Shown here: piece by piece, positions 10,701 to 18,512 of the stretch
Layout of the letters: every line of letters begins with the position of its first letter
Numbering within the stretch: the first letter of the stretch is position 1
Source: Devosia sp. 66-14
GTDB lineage: Bacteria > Pseudomonadota > Alphaproteobacteria > Rhizobiales > Devosiaceae
NCBI GenBank assembly: GCA_001899085.1
Contig: MKVB01000001.1
Coordinates: forward strand, 1,313,323-1,377,322
Direction of reading: 5' to 3'
DNA length: 64,000 nucleotides
The notes under the pieces: model-generated
Told to the model about the DNA's origin: nothing
Database searches by the model: none
What the model saw: only the letters and a program-made list of their open reading frames with translations
Made by a program: the position numbers and the translations under genes

Positions 10701-11277
10701 AGGTGAAGCCGTCGCGCTCGGCCTTCCGCGCGATGCGGGTCGCTTCCTCGATGTCGCGTCCGAGCACGAACTGCGAGCCCAGGATCTTCATCGCCTGCAT
10801 CACGGCGGAGCGGATCACCGGCTCGCCGATGCGCTGCACGAAATTCTTGATGGTGCCGGCAATCCCTGCCCCGCCCTCGCGCAGCACCGAGCCGGTGAGG
10901 GTGAGCGCCAGGGTGGAGACATTGACCAGCGCCGAGTTGGCGCGGTCGAGATGCTCGGCCCAGCGCGATGGCGCGATCTTGTCTTCGATCAGGTCGTCGA
11001 TGGTGCGGTTGTCGGGCACCCGCAGCAGCGCCTCGGCGAGGCACATCAGCGCGATGCCCTCATCGGTCGACAGCGAATATTCGGCGAGGAAGGATTCGAG
11101 CATGCCGCTCGACTGCGCAGCGCGCACCTTTTCCACCAGCTTGAGCGCCCGCTGCCCGATGGCCGCGCGGTCGGCCTCGCTGAGCGCCGCATCGGCCTTG
11201 AGCCGCGCAATGGTCTGAGCCTCGTCGGCAAGGATGGCGGCCCGGATGCGGCCGCGGAGTTCGTTGAGATCGCCCAT
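7726..11277 (-). CDS. putA: Bifunctional proline dehydrogenase / L-glutamate-5-semialdehyde dehydrogenase PutA
   Basis: Oxidises proline to glutamate in two steps on one 1183-aa polypeptide: an FAD-dependent proline dehydrogenase barrel (about residues 100-440) and an NAD-dependent aldehyde dehydrogenase (about 520-990). In the second domain the general-base Glu is in ETGG (E775) and the nucleophile in GQRCS (C809). The protein ends with the conserved TTASGGNAELLA segment of PutA proteins that carry a C-terminal ALDH-superfamily domain. The N-terminus (MGDLNELRGRIRAA) lacks the ribbon-helix-helix DNA-binding domain of enterobacterial PutA, so it should not repress its own gene. No Lrp-type putR gene is adjacent. 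Confidence 0.95.
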   Translation of the reverse strand: MGDLNELRGRIRAAILADEAQTIARLKADAALSEADRAAIGQRALKLVEKVRAAQSSGMLESFLAEYSLSTDEGIALMCLAEALLRVPDNRTIDDLIEDKIAPSRWAEHLDRANSALVNVSTLALTLTGSVLREGGAGIAGTIKNFVQRIGEPVIRSAVMQAMKILGSQFVLGRDIEEATRIARKAERDGFTYSYDMLGEAARTEADAKRYRAAYAEAIAVLATRSTAGSVRDNPGVSVKLSALHPRYEFMKRERVMDELVERTLALAMMARGANMGFNIDAEEADRLDLSLDVIAAVLADERLAGWDGFGIVVQAYGQRASHVIDWIEALAETLDRRIMVRLVKGAYWDSEIKRAQVLGLGGFPVFTRKPATDVSYIANAKRLLSKTGRIYPQFATHNAHTVAAVLELAQGLGVGNDAFEFQRLHGMGERLHEIIHDEQQTRTRIYAPVGRHADLLAYLVRRLLENGANGSFVNMIADRDVPAAAVVEDPFEAVESAVAKVRAPAELFAPRRGNSRGHDLTDPLAVNYLLADRDRFRPSEKRWHAVPASLVAGSQGEQFSIISPATGEPVGDAIGAGPETLELAIASARDAAPGWAARPVAERALLLRQVADLYEDNAAEFFALCAREAGKTLNDAVSEVREAVDFLRYYAAEAEASEARQPLGVFTCISPWNFPLAIFTGQIAAALVAGNTVLAKPAETTPLIAALAVRLMVQAGIPEDVVQLVPGSGPLVGSVLTSDPRIDGVCFTGSLATAKAIDVKMADNLAAGAALIAETGGLNAMIVDSTALPEQAVRDILASAFQSAGQRCSALRILYVQEDAAERTLEMLYGAMDELKLGDPWDLSVDIGPVIDQKAKAKMDAYIAEFAARDAVLHQLAAPEQGTFVPPTVLKVSGIAEMKEEIFGPVLHVATFKAEELDAVVTAINASGFGLTFGLHTRIDGRVEELSDRIRAGNIYVNRNQIGAVVGSQPFGGEGLSGTGPKAGGPNYLKRFWRPAEAFEPSTGVNPLSGLSIGFAIAAVDQVKIGIERVGIEPAQELLPGPTGESNTLYTWPRGVVLCLGPDTQSALQQATLALEQGNGVLVVAPGASRIAEALGANGEPIGGLDKKLSPAAIEAGLNVDAIMHFGTDADLRPWRQALSRREGMIIPLVTRPSDAERLITERHVCIDTTASGGNAELLAGQ

Positions 11278-11593
11278 TTATGCCCCAGTGCCTGAACTGT
11301 GGCACGCGTCGCTGATTTGTGTGGGGAAAATGTGATGGAGGCAACAGGAACTTTAGTGGAGCTAAAATCCACAGCCGCTGTGGGTCATGGATCGCGCTTT
11401 GCCCCCCGCGCTATCGATGAGAACGCGTGTGCCTCCGGATGTGTCGCAAGCACACTCTATCCTGCTTTTGCTCTCCCGGCGCCGGTTCAATCGCTTCGCC
11501 GGCCCTGGCTCAAGTTTGATCCAGATCAAAGAAGCCACGAGGCGCCATCGTTAGCGTTGCGCGCAAAAGGGCGATGCTTGGGGCAGTTTCGGA
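11278..11593. other. Intergenic region between putA and ccoN
   Basis: 316 bases between two divergent genes, so it must hold both promoters. The only clear element is the FNR-type box at 11516-11529 facing ccoN. I see no convincing open frame and no recognisable small RNA. Confidence 0.6.
11516..11529 (+). promoter_or_regulatory. FNR/FixK box upstream of ccoN
   Basis: TTGATCCAGATCAA is a perfect TTGAT-N4-ATCAA palindrome, the consensus for FNR, FixK and Anr-type regulators. Its centre is about 71 bases before the ccoN start codon. In alphaproteobacteria such boxes activate cbb3 oxidase operons under low oxygen. No fixK or fnr gene with an Fe-S cysteine cluster is in the window. Confidence 0.9.
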
Positions 11594-13240
11594 ATGATCG
11601 CACAGCTGACGCGAGACGAGCGCGCCTTGGCCATCGTCATCACTGGTGCATTGGCGACCATCGGGCTCGCCATGGCGGCTGGTGGCCGGAACGACCTGAT
11701 GGGCAGCCACGGCTGGATCGTTCTGCTGCTCGCCGGCGCGGTGCTGATCGCACTGATGCGCGGCTACGACGGGCCCGACCCAGACCCGGAGCGGCTGTCC
11801 CGTTATTATGACGATCCCACCAAGGTCGGCGTTTTCCTGACCCTGACCTGGGGTGTGGTCGGCATGGCGTTCGGCGTCTGGGTGGCCGCTTTGTTGGCCT
11901 GGCCCGACCTGACTTTCGATGCCGGCTGGGCCAGTTTCGGGCGCATCCGGCCGGCCCATACCAGCGGCGTCATCTTCGGCTTCGGCGGCAATGCGCTGAT
12001 CGCCACATCATTCCACGTTCTGCAGCGCACGACGCGCGCACGGCTACCCGACCAACTCAGCCCGTGGTTCGTTCTGCTCGGCTACAACCTGTTCTGCGTG
12101 CTGGCGGCCACCGGCTACTTCATGGGGATGACGCAATCCCGTGAGTATGCCGAACCCGAGTGGTACGCCGACATCTGGCTGGTGATCGTCTGGGTGGTCT
12201 ACTTCGCCATCTACCTTCGCACCCTCGCGCGACGCACGGAGCCGCATATCTACGTCGCGAACTGGTACTACATGGCGTTCATCCTGGTGGTTGCGATCCT
12301 GCACATCGTCAACAATCTGGCGGTGCCGGTGTCTCTATTCGGCGCCAAGAGCTACTCGCTGTTCTCAGGCGTGCAGGATGCGATGACGCAGTGGTGGTAC
12401 GGACATAACGCCGTCGCCTTCTTCCTGACCGCCGGCTTCCTCGGCATGATGTATTATTACCTGCCCAAGCGCGCCGGGCGGCCGATCTTCTCATATCGGC
12501 TGTCGATCATCAGCTTCTGGGGCATCACCTTCATGTACATGTGGGCGGGCTCGCACCACCTGCACTACACGGCCCTGCCGCACTGGGTGCAGACGCTGGG
12601 CATGGCATTCTCGGTGGTGCTGCTGGTGCCTTCGTGGGCCTCGGCGGCCAACGCGCTGCTGACGCTCAACGGCGCCTGGCACAAGGTGCGCGACGACGCC
12701 GTGCTGCGATTCATGATGCTGGCGGCAATCTTCTACGGCCTTACCACCTTCGAAGGCTCATTCATGGCCATCAGACCGGTCAACGCCCTGTCGCATTATA
12801 CGGATTGGACCGTGGGACACGTCCATGCCGGAGCCCTGGGTTGGGTGGCGATGATCACGTTCGGCTCGCTCTACGCACTGGTGCCGTGGATCTGGAAACG
12901 GCCCGGGCTCTATTCCAGACGGCTGGTCGAGGTGCACTTCTGGCTCGCCCTCTCGGGCACCATTGTCTACGTCTTCGCGATGTGGAACTCGGGCATCATC
13001 CAGGGCCTGATGTGGCGCACCTACAACGAGAGCGGCACGCTCACCTACTCCTTCATCGACAGCCTGGTCGCGATGCACCCCTACTACATTGCCCGTACCC
13101 TGGGCGGCACGCTGTTCCTGCTTGGGGCGCTCTGCGCCGCCTACAATATCTTCATGACGGTGCGCATGCGCGTGCCGGCGCCGGACGACGCCATATCCGA
13201 CGCGCCGGCGTCGCGTCCGCAACTGCAGGCGGGGGAGTAA
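11594..13240 (+). CDS. ccoN: cbb3-type cytochrome c oxidase subunit I
   Basis: Catalytic subunit (548 aa) of the high-affinity cbb3 terminal oxidase, which reduces oxygen to water and pumps protons in the inner membrane. About 12-14 membrane helices are apparent. Metal-binding histidines are seen in IRPAHTSGVIF (heme b), WYGHNAVAFF (CuB), GSHHLHYTALPHW (CuB His pair) and VGHVHAGALGW (heme b3 and heme b). It heads a ccoNOQP operon with tight spacing and is preceded by an FNR/FixK box. The flanking cco genes rule out a NorB assignment. Confidence 0.95.
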   Translation: MIAQLTRDERALAIVITGALATIGLAMAAGGRNDLMGSHGWIVLLLAGAVLIALMRGYDGPDPDPERLSRYYDDPTKVGVFLTLTWGVVGMAFGVWVAALLAWPDLTFDAGWASFGRIRPAHTSGVIFGFGGNALIATSFHVLQRTTRARLPDQLSPWFVLLGYNLFCVLAATGYFMGMTQSREYAEPEWYADIWLVIVWVVYFAIYLRTLARRTEPHIYVANWYYMAFILVVAILHIVNNLAVPVSLFGAKSYSLFSGVQDAMTQWWYGHNAVAFFLTAGFLGMMYYYLPKRAGRPIFSYRLSIISFWGITFMYMWAGSHHLHYTALPHWVQTLGMAFSVVLLVPSWASAANALLTLNGAWHKVRDDAVLRFMMLAAIFYGLTTFEGSFMAIRPVNALSHYTDWTVGHVHAGALGWVAMITFGSLYALVPWIWKRPGLYSRRLVEVHFWLALSGTIVYVFAMWNSGIIQGLMWRTYNESGTLTYSFIDSLVAMHPYYIARTLGGTLFLLGALCAAYNIFMTVRMRVPAPDDAISDAPASRPQLQAGE

Positions 13241-13245
13241 GTCAC

Positions 13246-13977
13246 ATGCTCGGCTGGCACCGCAAGATTGAACGCAACGCCATCGGCCTCGTGCTTGGCA
13301 TCATCGGGGTCGCTTCGATCGGCGGCATCGTCGAGATCGCGCCGCTGTTCACCATCGGTGCGACTGTCGAAACCGTGTCCGACATGCGCGTCTACACGCC
13401 CCTCGAGGTCGCAGGCCGCAACATCTACATGCGGGAGGGCTGCTATGCCTGCCATAGCCAGATGATCCGAACCCTGCGGGACGAGGTTGAGCGCTACGGC
13501 CCCTATTCGCTGGCGGTGGAGAGCCAGTACGATCACCCCCACTTGTGGGGCTCCAAACGAACCGGACCGGATCTCGCCCGCCTCGGCAACAAGTATTCGG
13601 ATACCTGGCACGTCACGCATCTCTACAACCCGCGCGATGTGGTGCCGGAATCCAAGATGCCGGCCTATCGCTGGCTGCTGCGCGACACCGCCAGAATTGA
13701 CGATCTGGGCGCCCACTTGGCGGCGCTCCGGGCAGTCGGCGTACCCTACACCGACGAGATGATAGCCAATGCCAGCGCCGACGCATTCGGACAGGCCAAT
13801 CCCGACAGCAGCGAGGCGGGCGGCGTCAGCGAGCGCTATGGCGCTGGCACCAATGTTCGCCTGTTCGACGGCGACGCGGAACGGCTCACCGAGATGGATG
13901 CGCTGGTGGCCTACCTGCAGATTCTGGGCGGCCTGACCGACGTCGCTCGCACCGCCGATCTGGCGCAGGAGGACTGA
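13246..13977 (+). CDS. ccoO: cbb3-type cytochrome c oxidase subunit II (monoheme)
   Basis: Membrane-anchored monoheme cytochrome c (243 aa) of the cbb3 oxidase. One N-terminal helix (about residues 12-38) anchors the protein. The heme is attached at CYACH (66-70). The distal Met ligand is likely in VVPESKMPAYRWL. It starts 5 bp after ccoN. Length and motif order are normal for CcoO. Confidence 0.95.
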   Translation: MLGWHRKIERNAIGLVLGIIGVASIGGIVEIAPLFTIGATVETVSDMRVYTPLEVAGRNIYMREGCYACHSQMIRTLRDEVERYGPYSLAVESQYDHPHLWGSKRTGPDLARLGNKYSDTWHVTHLYNPRDVVPESKMPAYRWLLRDTARIDDLGAHLAALRAVGVPYTDEMIANASADAFGQANPDSSEAGGVSERYGAGTNVRLFDGDAERLTEMDALVAYLQILGGLTDVARTADLAQED

Positions 13978-13981
13978 CGTC

Positions 13982-14155
13982 ATGCCCTTTGACCATGACA
14001 CGGTGGTGGCCTTCTCCAAGTCCTTCGGGCTGTTCTACCTGATCGCCATGTCAATCGGGGTGTTGGTCTATGCGTGCTGGCCGTCCAACCGGGATACCTT
14101 CCAGCGCGCAGCGGACGAAGCGATCGAGGACAGCGAGGACCGGCCATGGAACTAG
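13982..14155 (+). CDS. ccoQ: cbb3 oxidase small subunit CcoQ
   Basis: A 57-aa protein with one membrane helix (about residues 12-32, FGLFYLIAMSIGVLVYACWP) and an acidic tail, matching the CcoQ/FixQ pattern. It starts 4 bp after ccoO, and its last 10 bases overlap the start of ccoP. CcoQ stabilises the assembled oxidase in other species. Confidence 0.9.
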   Translation: MPFDHDTVVAFSKSFGLFYLIAMSIGVLVYACWPSNRDTFQRAADEAIEDSEDRPWN

Positions 14156-15009
14156 GCGAGCGCGACCCGCACACCGGCAAGATGACAACCGGGCACGAGT
14201 GGAATGGCATCAAGGAACTGGATACCCCTGTCCCCGGGCCGGTGCTGTTCTTTCTCGGCGTGACTATCCTGTTCGCCATCCTGTGGACCACGCTGATGCC
14301 CGCCTGGCCTACCGTCACGGACTATACCAGGGGACTACTCGGGGTCGACCAGCGGACCACCGTCGAAGCCAGCATCACCGCCGCGGCGGCGGAGCGCGCC
14401 GAATGGAGCGCTCGTCTCGCAAGCGAGGACTTTGCGGCAATCGCGGCCGACGCGGGTTTGATGACTGTCGTGCGTGAGGCCGGGAATACGCTGTTCGGTG
14501 ACAATTGCGCCGCATGCCACGGCGCACGGGGCGAGGGCAATATTGGGTATCCCAATATCGCTCGGGCGCCGACCTTGTGGGGCGACGATCCGGCAACCAT
14601 CCTCGAAACCATCCGGGTCGGGATCAACTCGGCCCATCCAGAGACCCGTTACTCACAGATGCCGGCCTTCGGTCGTGACCAGATGCTGCAGCAAGACGAC
14701 ATCAAGCGCGTCGTCGCCTTTGTTCGCGGTCTCAGTGACCCGACGATCGATGACCCGGATAGTGCCGGCGCCCAGATCTTTGCCGACAACTGTGCCAGTT
14801 GCCACGGGGCATCCGCCGAAGGCATGACCGAAGGCGGCACGCCGAACCTGACTGATACATTCTGGATCTATGGCGGGGGCGCCGAGACGGTATTCACGTC
14901 GGTGTACTACGGCCGTCAAGGCCATATGCCGACCTGGGAAGGTCGCCTGTCGCAGACCGATCTCAAGCTGCTGGCCGCCTACGTGCATGACCTCAGGAGC
15001 CATTCATGA
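14146..15009 (+). CDS. ccoP: cbb3-type cytochrome c oxidase subunit III (diheme)
   Basis: Diheme membrane-anchored cytochrome c (287 aa) that passes electrons to CcoO/CcoN. The N-terminus has the CcoP signature GIKELDTPVPGPVL followed by one membrane helix (about residues 32-52). The two heme sites are CAACH (121-125) and CASCH (216-220), with Met ligands likely at QMPAFG and GHMPTW. The ATG at 14146 lies inside the end of ccoQ, giving a 10-bp overlap. Confidence 0.95.
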   Translation: MELGERDPHTGKMTTGHEWNGIKELDTPVPGPVLFFLGVTILFAILWTTLMPAWPTVTDYTRGLLGVDQRTTVEASITAAAAERAEWSARLASEDFAAIAADAGLMTVVREAGNTLFGDNCAACHGARGEGNIGYPNIARAPTLWGDDPATILETIRVGINSAHPETRYSQMPAFGRDQMLQQDDIKRVVAFVRGLSDPTIDDPDSAGAQIFADNCASCHGASAEGMTEGGTPNLTDTFWIYGGGAETVFTSVYYGRQGHMPTWEGRLSQTDLKLLAAYVHDLRSHS

Positions 15010-15224
15010 AGCACTCGATGGCGACCGCCTGCGCGTCGGCGCGGCCGGAACGAACTCGTCGCCGGCTCTGGATCGCACTGGCGGTGGCGACCGGGATCAT
15101 TGGTGTGCTCGGGGCCAACGCGCACATGGTGTACGTCGCCTTCGTATCGCAGCCCGATTGCGTGGAGCACGGAAAGTCACTTGGCCGCGACGGCACGTAC
15201 CGTGCCGCGAAACCGGCGTGCTGA
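15006..15224 (+). CDS. Small membrane protein in the cbb3 operon
   Basis: A 72-aa protein with a basic N-terminus, one membrane helix (about residues 21-44) and a periplasmic tail, SQPDCVEH...GTYRAAKPAC, with two cysteines. It is coupled to ccoP by an ATGA overlap. It occupies the place where ccoG/ccoH usually lie. I do not know its function. The paired Cys residues in the tail could take part in copper or heme delivery, but that is a guess from position. Confidence 0.7.
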   Translation: MKHSMATACASARPERTRRRLWIALAVATGIIGVLGANAHMVYVAFVSQPDCVEHGKSLGRDGTYRAAKPAC

Positions 15225-15241
15225 ATGGGGGAGAGATTGGC

Positions 15242-16024
15242 ATGACCGACGAGGCAACGCCCCCGTCCACCCGTACGGCGGTGGACCGCAACAAGCATCT
15301 GCGGTGGACCGCGACACTGACCTGGCTGAGCAAAGGCTGGAGCGATTTGTGGACCAGCCCACTGCCCAGCCTGGCTTATGGCCTGGCGATCGCAGCGGCC
15401 TCGCTCTCGCTGGTGGCTGGTCTGGTCTATCTGGGCTGGGACTACCTCCTGTTCCCGATGATCGCCGGCTTCTTCGTCGTTGGCCCAGCGCTGGCCAGCG
15501 GCCTTTATGAGAAGAGCCGGTCGCTTGCCGCCGGCAAGCCGGTCAGTCTGGCGCGCATGCTGTTTCCGGGGCGCGGCACGAGTGGACACATCCTGTTCAT
15601 CGGCATCGTGCTCACCATGCTGCTGCTGCTCTGGCTGCGTGCGGCGGTGCTGATCTACGCGCTGTTCTTCGGCGTCCGGCCGTTCCCTGGGCTCGGGCAC
15701 ATCGCGCCGATGCTGTTCACCACGCCAGTCGGCCTGACCATGCTGGCGGTGGGCACGGCCGTGGGTGGCCTGTTCGCCGCCCTGTCCTTCGCCATCAGCG
15801 TCCTCTCCATCCCTATGCTGGTCGACCGCAAGGTCGACGCGTTCACCGCGATGGGCCTGTCGATTTCGACGGCATGGCAGAACCTGCCGGTGATGATCGC
15901 GTGGGGCATCGTCGTGCTTGCCTTGGCGCTTGTCGGGGTGGCGACGGGAATGGTGGGCTTCATCGTCATCTTCCCGCTGCTGGGGCACGCCAGTTGGCAC
16001 GCCTACGCCGCGATGCGCGACTAG
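15242..16024 (+). CDS. DUF2189 multi-pass membrane protein
   Basis: A 260-aa integral membrane protein. After a hydrophilic N-terminus (about 30 residues) come about six helices, including a DUF2189-like core with PLPSLAYGLAIAAASLSLV and GFFVVGPALASGLYEKSR. DUF2189 proteins are often annotated as possible cytochrome oxidase-associated membrane proteins, but no activity is established. GGGGGAGAG precedes the ATG at 15242. Its position between ccoP and ccoI suggests a role in assembly or function of the cbb3 oxidase. Confidence 0.8.
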   Translation: MTDEATPPSTRTAVDRNKHLRWTATLTWLSKGWSDLWTSPLPSLAYGLAIAAASLSLVAGLVYLGWDYLLFPMIAGFFVVGPALASGLYEKSRSLAAGKPVSLARMLFPGRGTSGHILFIGIVLTMLLLLWLRAAVLIYALFFGVRPFPGLGHIAPMLFTTPVGLTMLAVGTAVGGLFAALSFAISVLSIPMLVDRKVDAFTAMGLSISTAWQNLPVMIAWGIVVLALALVGVATGMVGFIVIFPLLGHASWHAYAAMRD

Positions 16025-16054
16025 CCGCTCACCTCCCATAACCTCGGAGTAGTC

Positions 16055-18271
16055 ATGACCGATCGGCGAGAAGGCCCCTCCAGCGACGAAGTGCGGCTGG
16101 CTAGTGTCGATCTCGGCGATGGCATGAGGCAATCAGACTTTGCAGTTCCTAGCGTGCATTGCGGCGGCTGCGTTCGTCGCATCGAGAAGGCGCTAGGCAC
16201 CCTGCACGGCGTCGAGGCGGCCCGCGTCAACCTCTCGACGCGGCGGCTGGCAGTCCGTTGGCGGGCCCAGGGGGCCGTTCCACCGATCGTCGAGGCCCTG
16301 CAGCAGTTGGGCTATCCTCCCAACCTCCGTGAGTTTGCCGATGACATCGGCGATTCAGAGCTTGCAAGGCTCATCAAGGCGCTGGCCGTCGCGGCCTTCA
16401 GCTCGATGAATATCATGATGCTGGCGGGGTCGGTCTGGTCTGGTGCCGACGGGACAACGCGCGACATCCTGCACTGGATCTGCGCTGCCCTGACGCTCCC
16501 CGTGCTGCTCTATTCGGGGCGGATATTCTACGGTCCCGCCTGGAATGCGGTGCGACACGGACATACCAACATGGACGTGCCGATTTCGATCGGCGTGTTG
16601 CTCGCTTTCGCGCTCAGCCTCTACGATACCATCAACCACGGCGCCCACGCCTACTACGACGCCACCGCCACGTTGATTTTCTTCCTGCTGATCGGGCGTA
16701 CGCTGGATCATGTGATGCGCGAACGCGCCAGAACGGCGGTGCGGGGGCTTGCCCGGCTTGCGTCCCGCGGCGCGCTGGTGCTGCACGACGACGGCAGCCG
16801 CGAATACCTGGCGCTCGCCGACATCGTGCCCGGCATGAGGTTGCTGATCGCTGCGGGCGAACGAATTCCTGTCGATGCCGTAGTGATCGCAGGCCACTCA
16901 GACCTCGACCGTTCGCTGGTCAACGGTGAAGCAGCTCCGCACCCAGCCGAGCCCGGCGCACGCCTCGAGGCAGGAACGCTCAATCTCAGCGCTCCACTCA
17001 CCCTCCAGGCCCTTGCTGCCGAGCGCGATTCCTTCCTCGCGCAGACAGTGCGGTTGATGGAAGTCGTAGAGAGCGGACGCGGGGGCTTCCGCCGACTGGC
17101 CGACCGGGTAGCAGAGTTCTACTCGCCTGTGGTGCATCTGTCCGCGTTTGCGAGTTTCGCGGCCTGGATCGCGATCAGTGGCGACATCCACCATGCGCTG
17201 ACTATCGCGATTGCCGTGCTGATCATCACCTGCCCATGCGCATTGGGACTGGCGGTTCCGATGGTGCAGGTGGTGGCCGCACGCCGGCTTTTCGAGCGCG
17301 GCATCATGGTCAGGGATAGCGGAGCGCTGGAGCAACTCGCAGCTGTCGACACTGTGGTATTCGACAAGACCGGCACGCTGACTCTGGGCCAGGCCCAGCT
17401 CGCCAATGCTTCGTGCATCGAGCTCGACCTCCTGTCGACCGCCGGCGCCCTCGCCGCCTGTTCGCGGCACCCGCATGCGATCGCCATTGCTGCCGCCGCG
17501 CCTGACGCGAACGACGCGCCGCGTTTCGACCAGGTCATCGAACTGCCCGGCTGCGGCATCGAGGGAACCGGTGGAGGCGCAACATGGCGGCTGGGGCGCT
17601 CAGACTGGGCGCTCGCGGCGCCGGGCGAGGTCGCTGGCACGGTGCTGGCTCGAAACGGCCAGTTCGTCGCGGCGTTCTCCTTCACCGATCTGTTGCGGCC
17701 ACACGCACGCGAGGCGATCGCTGCCCTTCGCCGCCAAGGCATGGAGATCGAGATATTGTCGGGCGACCGCCCGGAGGTCGTTTCGACTTTGGCAGAACAA
17801 CTGGGGATCGAGACGATATCTGCAGGCGTGCGGCCCGATGGCAAGGTCGAGCGCCTGGCCGAACTGGCTCGGCGCGGCCGCAAGGTCCTGATGGTGGGCG
17901 ACGGACTTAACGATGCGCCGGCGCTCGCTGCGGCTCCCGTCTCGATGGCGCCTGCCAATGCGGCGGATGTGGGCCGGAACGCCGCCGGGTTTGTTTTCCT
18001 GCGCGACGCCCTGACGGCGGTGCCCGAAACCATCGCCGTAGCCCGTCGCGCCGCTGGCCTGGTCCGCCAGAATCTTGCCCTTGCATTCCTCTACAACGTC
18101 ATTGCCGTGCCGCTTGCAGTGCTCGGGCACGTCACCCCACTCGTCGCCGCCATCGCGATGTCGCTGTCCTCGGTGGTGGTGGTGGCCAACGCCCTGAGAT
18201 TGAATGCCGACCGGAGCGCCGGTCTGCCCGGCGCTATCCACGTCCCGGCACCGCAGGGAGCAGCCCGGTGA
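16055..18271 (+). CDS. ccoI: Copper-exporting P-type ATPase for cbb3 assembly
   Basis: A P1B-type ATPase (738 aa) of the CcoI/FixI group, which moves copper across the inner membrane for the CuB site of cbb3 oxidase. An HMA-type metal-binding domain with HCGGC (Cys36, Cys39) comes first. The membrane copper site is TCPCALG (CPC 393-395). The phosphorylation site is DKTGTLT (D437). The hinge motif GDGLNDAPAL is near the C-terminus. It overlaps ccoS by 4 bp (GTGA). The operon position after ccoP identifies it as CcoI rather than a general CopA. Confidence 0.93.
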   Translation: MTDRREGPSSDEVRLASVDLGDGMRQSDFAVPSVHCGGCVRRIEKALGTLHGVEAARVNLSTRRLAVRWRAQGAVPPIVEALQQLGYPPNLREFADDIGDSELARLIKALAVAAFSSMNIMMLAGSVWSGADGTTRDILHWICAALTLPVLLYSGRIFYGPAWNAVRHGHTNMDVPISIGVLLAFALSLYDTINHGAHAYYDATATLIFFLLIGRTLDHVMRERARTAVRGLARLASRGALVLHDDGSREYLALADIVPGMRLLIAAGERIPVDAVVIAGHSDLDRSLVNGEAAPHPAEPGARLEAGTLNLSAPLTLQALAAERDSFLAQTVRLMEVVESGRGGFRRLADRVAEFYSPVVHLSAFASFAAWIAISGDIHHALTIAIAVLIITCPCALGLAVPMVQVVAARRLFERGIMVRDSGALEQLAAVDTVVFDKTGTLTLGQAQLANASCIELDLLSTAGALAACSRHPHAIAIAAAAPDANDAPRFDQVIELPGCGIEGTGGGATWRLGRSDWALAAPGEVAGTVLARNGQFVAAFSFTDLLRPHAREAIAALRRQGMEIEILSGDRPEVVSTLAEQLGIETISAGVRPDGKVERLAELARRGRKVLMVGDGLNDAPALAAAPVSMAPANAADVGRNAAGFVFLRDALTAVPETIAVARRAAGLVRQNLALAFLYNVIAVPLAVLGHVTPLVAAIAMSLSSVVVVANALRLNADRSAGLPGAIHVPAPQGAAR

Positions 18272-18429
18272 GCAGTTTCCTTTGGCTGGTGCCATTCTCG
18301 GTGCTGCTCGGTCTGGTTGGACTGCTGCTCTTCATGTGGGCGTTGCGCGACGGCCAGTACGACGATCTGGACGGGGCCGCCGAGCGCATCCTCTATGATG
18401 AGGACGAGCCTCTCGATAAGCCGCGCTAG
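18268..18429 (+). CDS. ccoS: cbb3 oxidase maturation protein CcoS
   Basis: A 53-aa single-helix protein (helix about residues 5-25). It carries the family's [18 protein letters not shown] motif, which is nearly invariant in CcoS/FixS. It starts with GTG inside the ccoI stop (GTGA). CcoS is needed for cofactor insertion into cbb3 oxidase. Confidence 0.93.
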   Translation: MSSFLWLVPFSVLLGLVGLLLFMWALRDGQYDDLDGAAERILYDEDEPLDKPR

Positions 18430-18512
18430 GCGCCCACCGCCTCGCCCCGAGAGTTGCCGGATCTGATGCCGACAATGCGGACGACGCAGCCTGGCCAGAT
18501 GACGGCGCGACC

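Noticed and set aside
11594-13240. Reading the first oxidase gene as NO reductase norB
   Set aside because: The neighbouring ccoO, ccoQ, ccoP, ccoI and ccoS genes and the residue pattern are those of cbb3 oxidase.
12541-13245. Upstream in-frame extension of ccoO through most of ccoN
   Set aside because: The CcoO protein begins naturally at 13246 with a membrane anchor; the extension is the wrong frame of ccoN.
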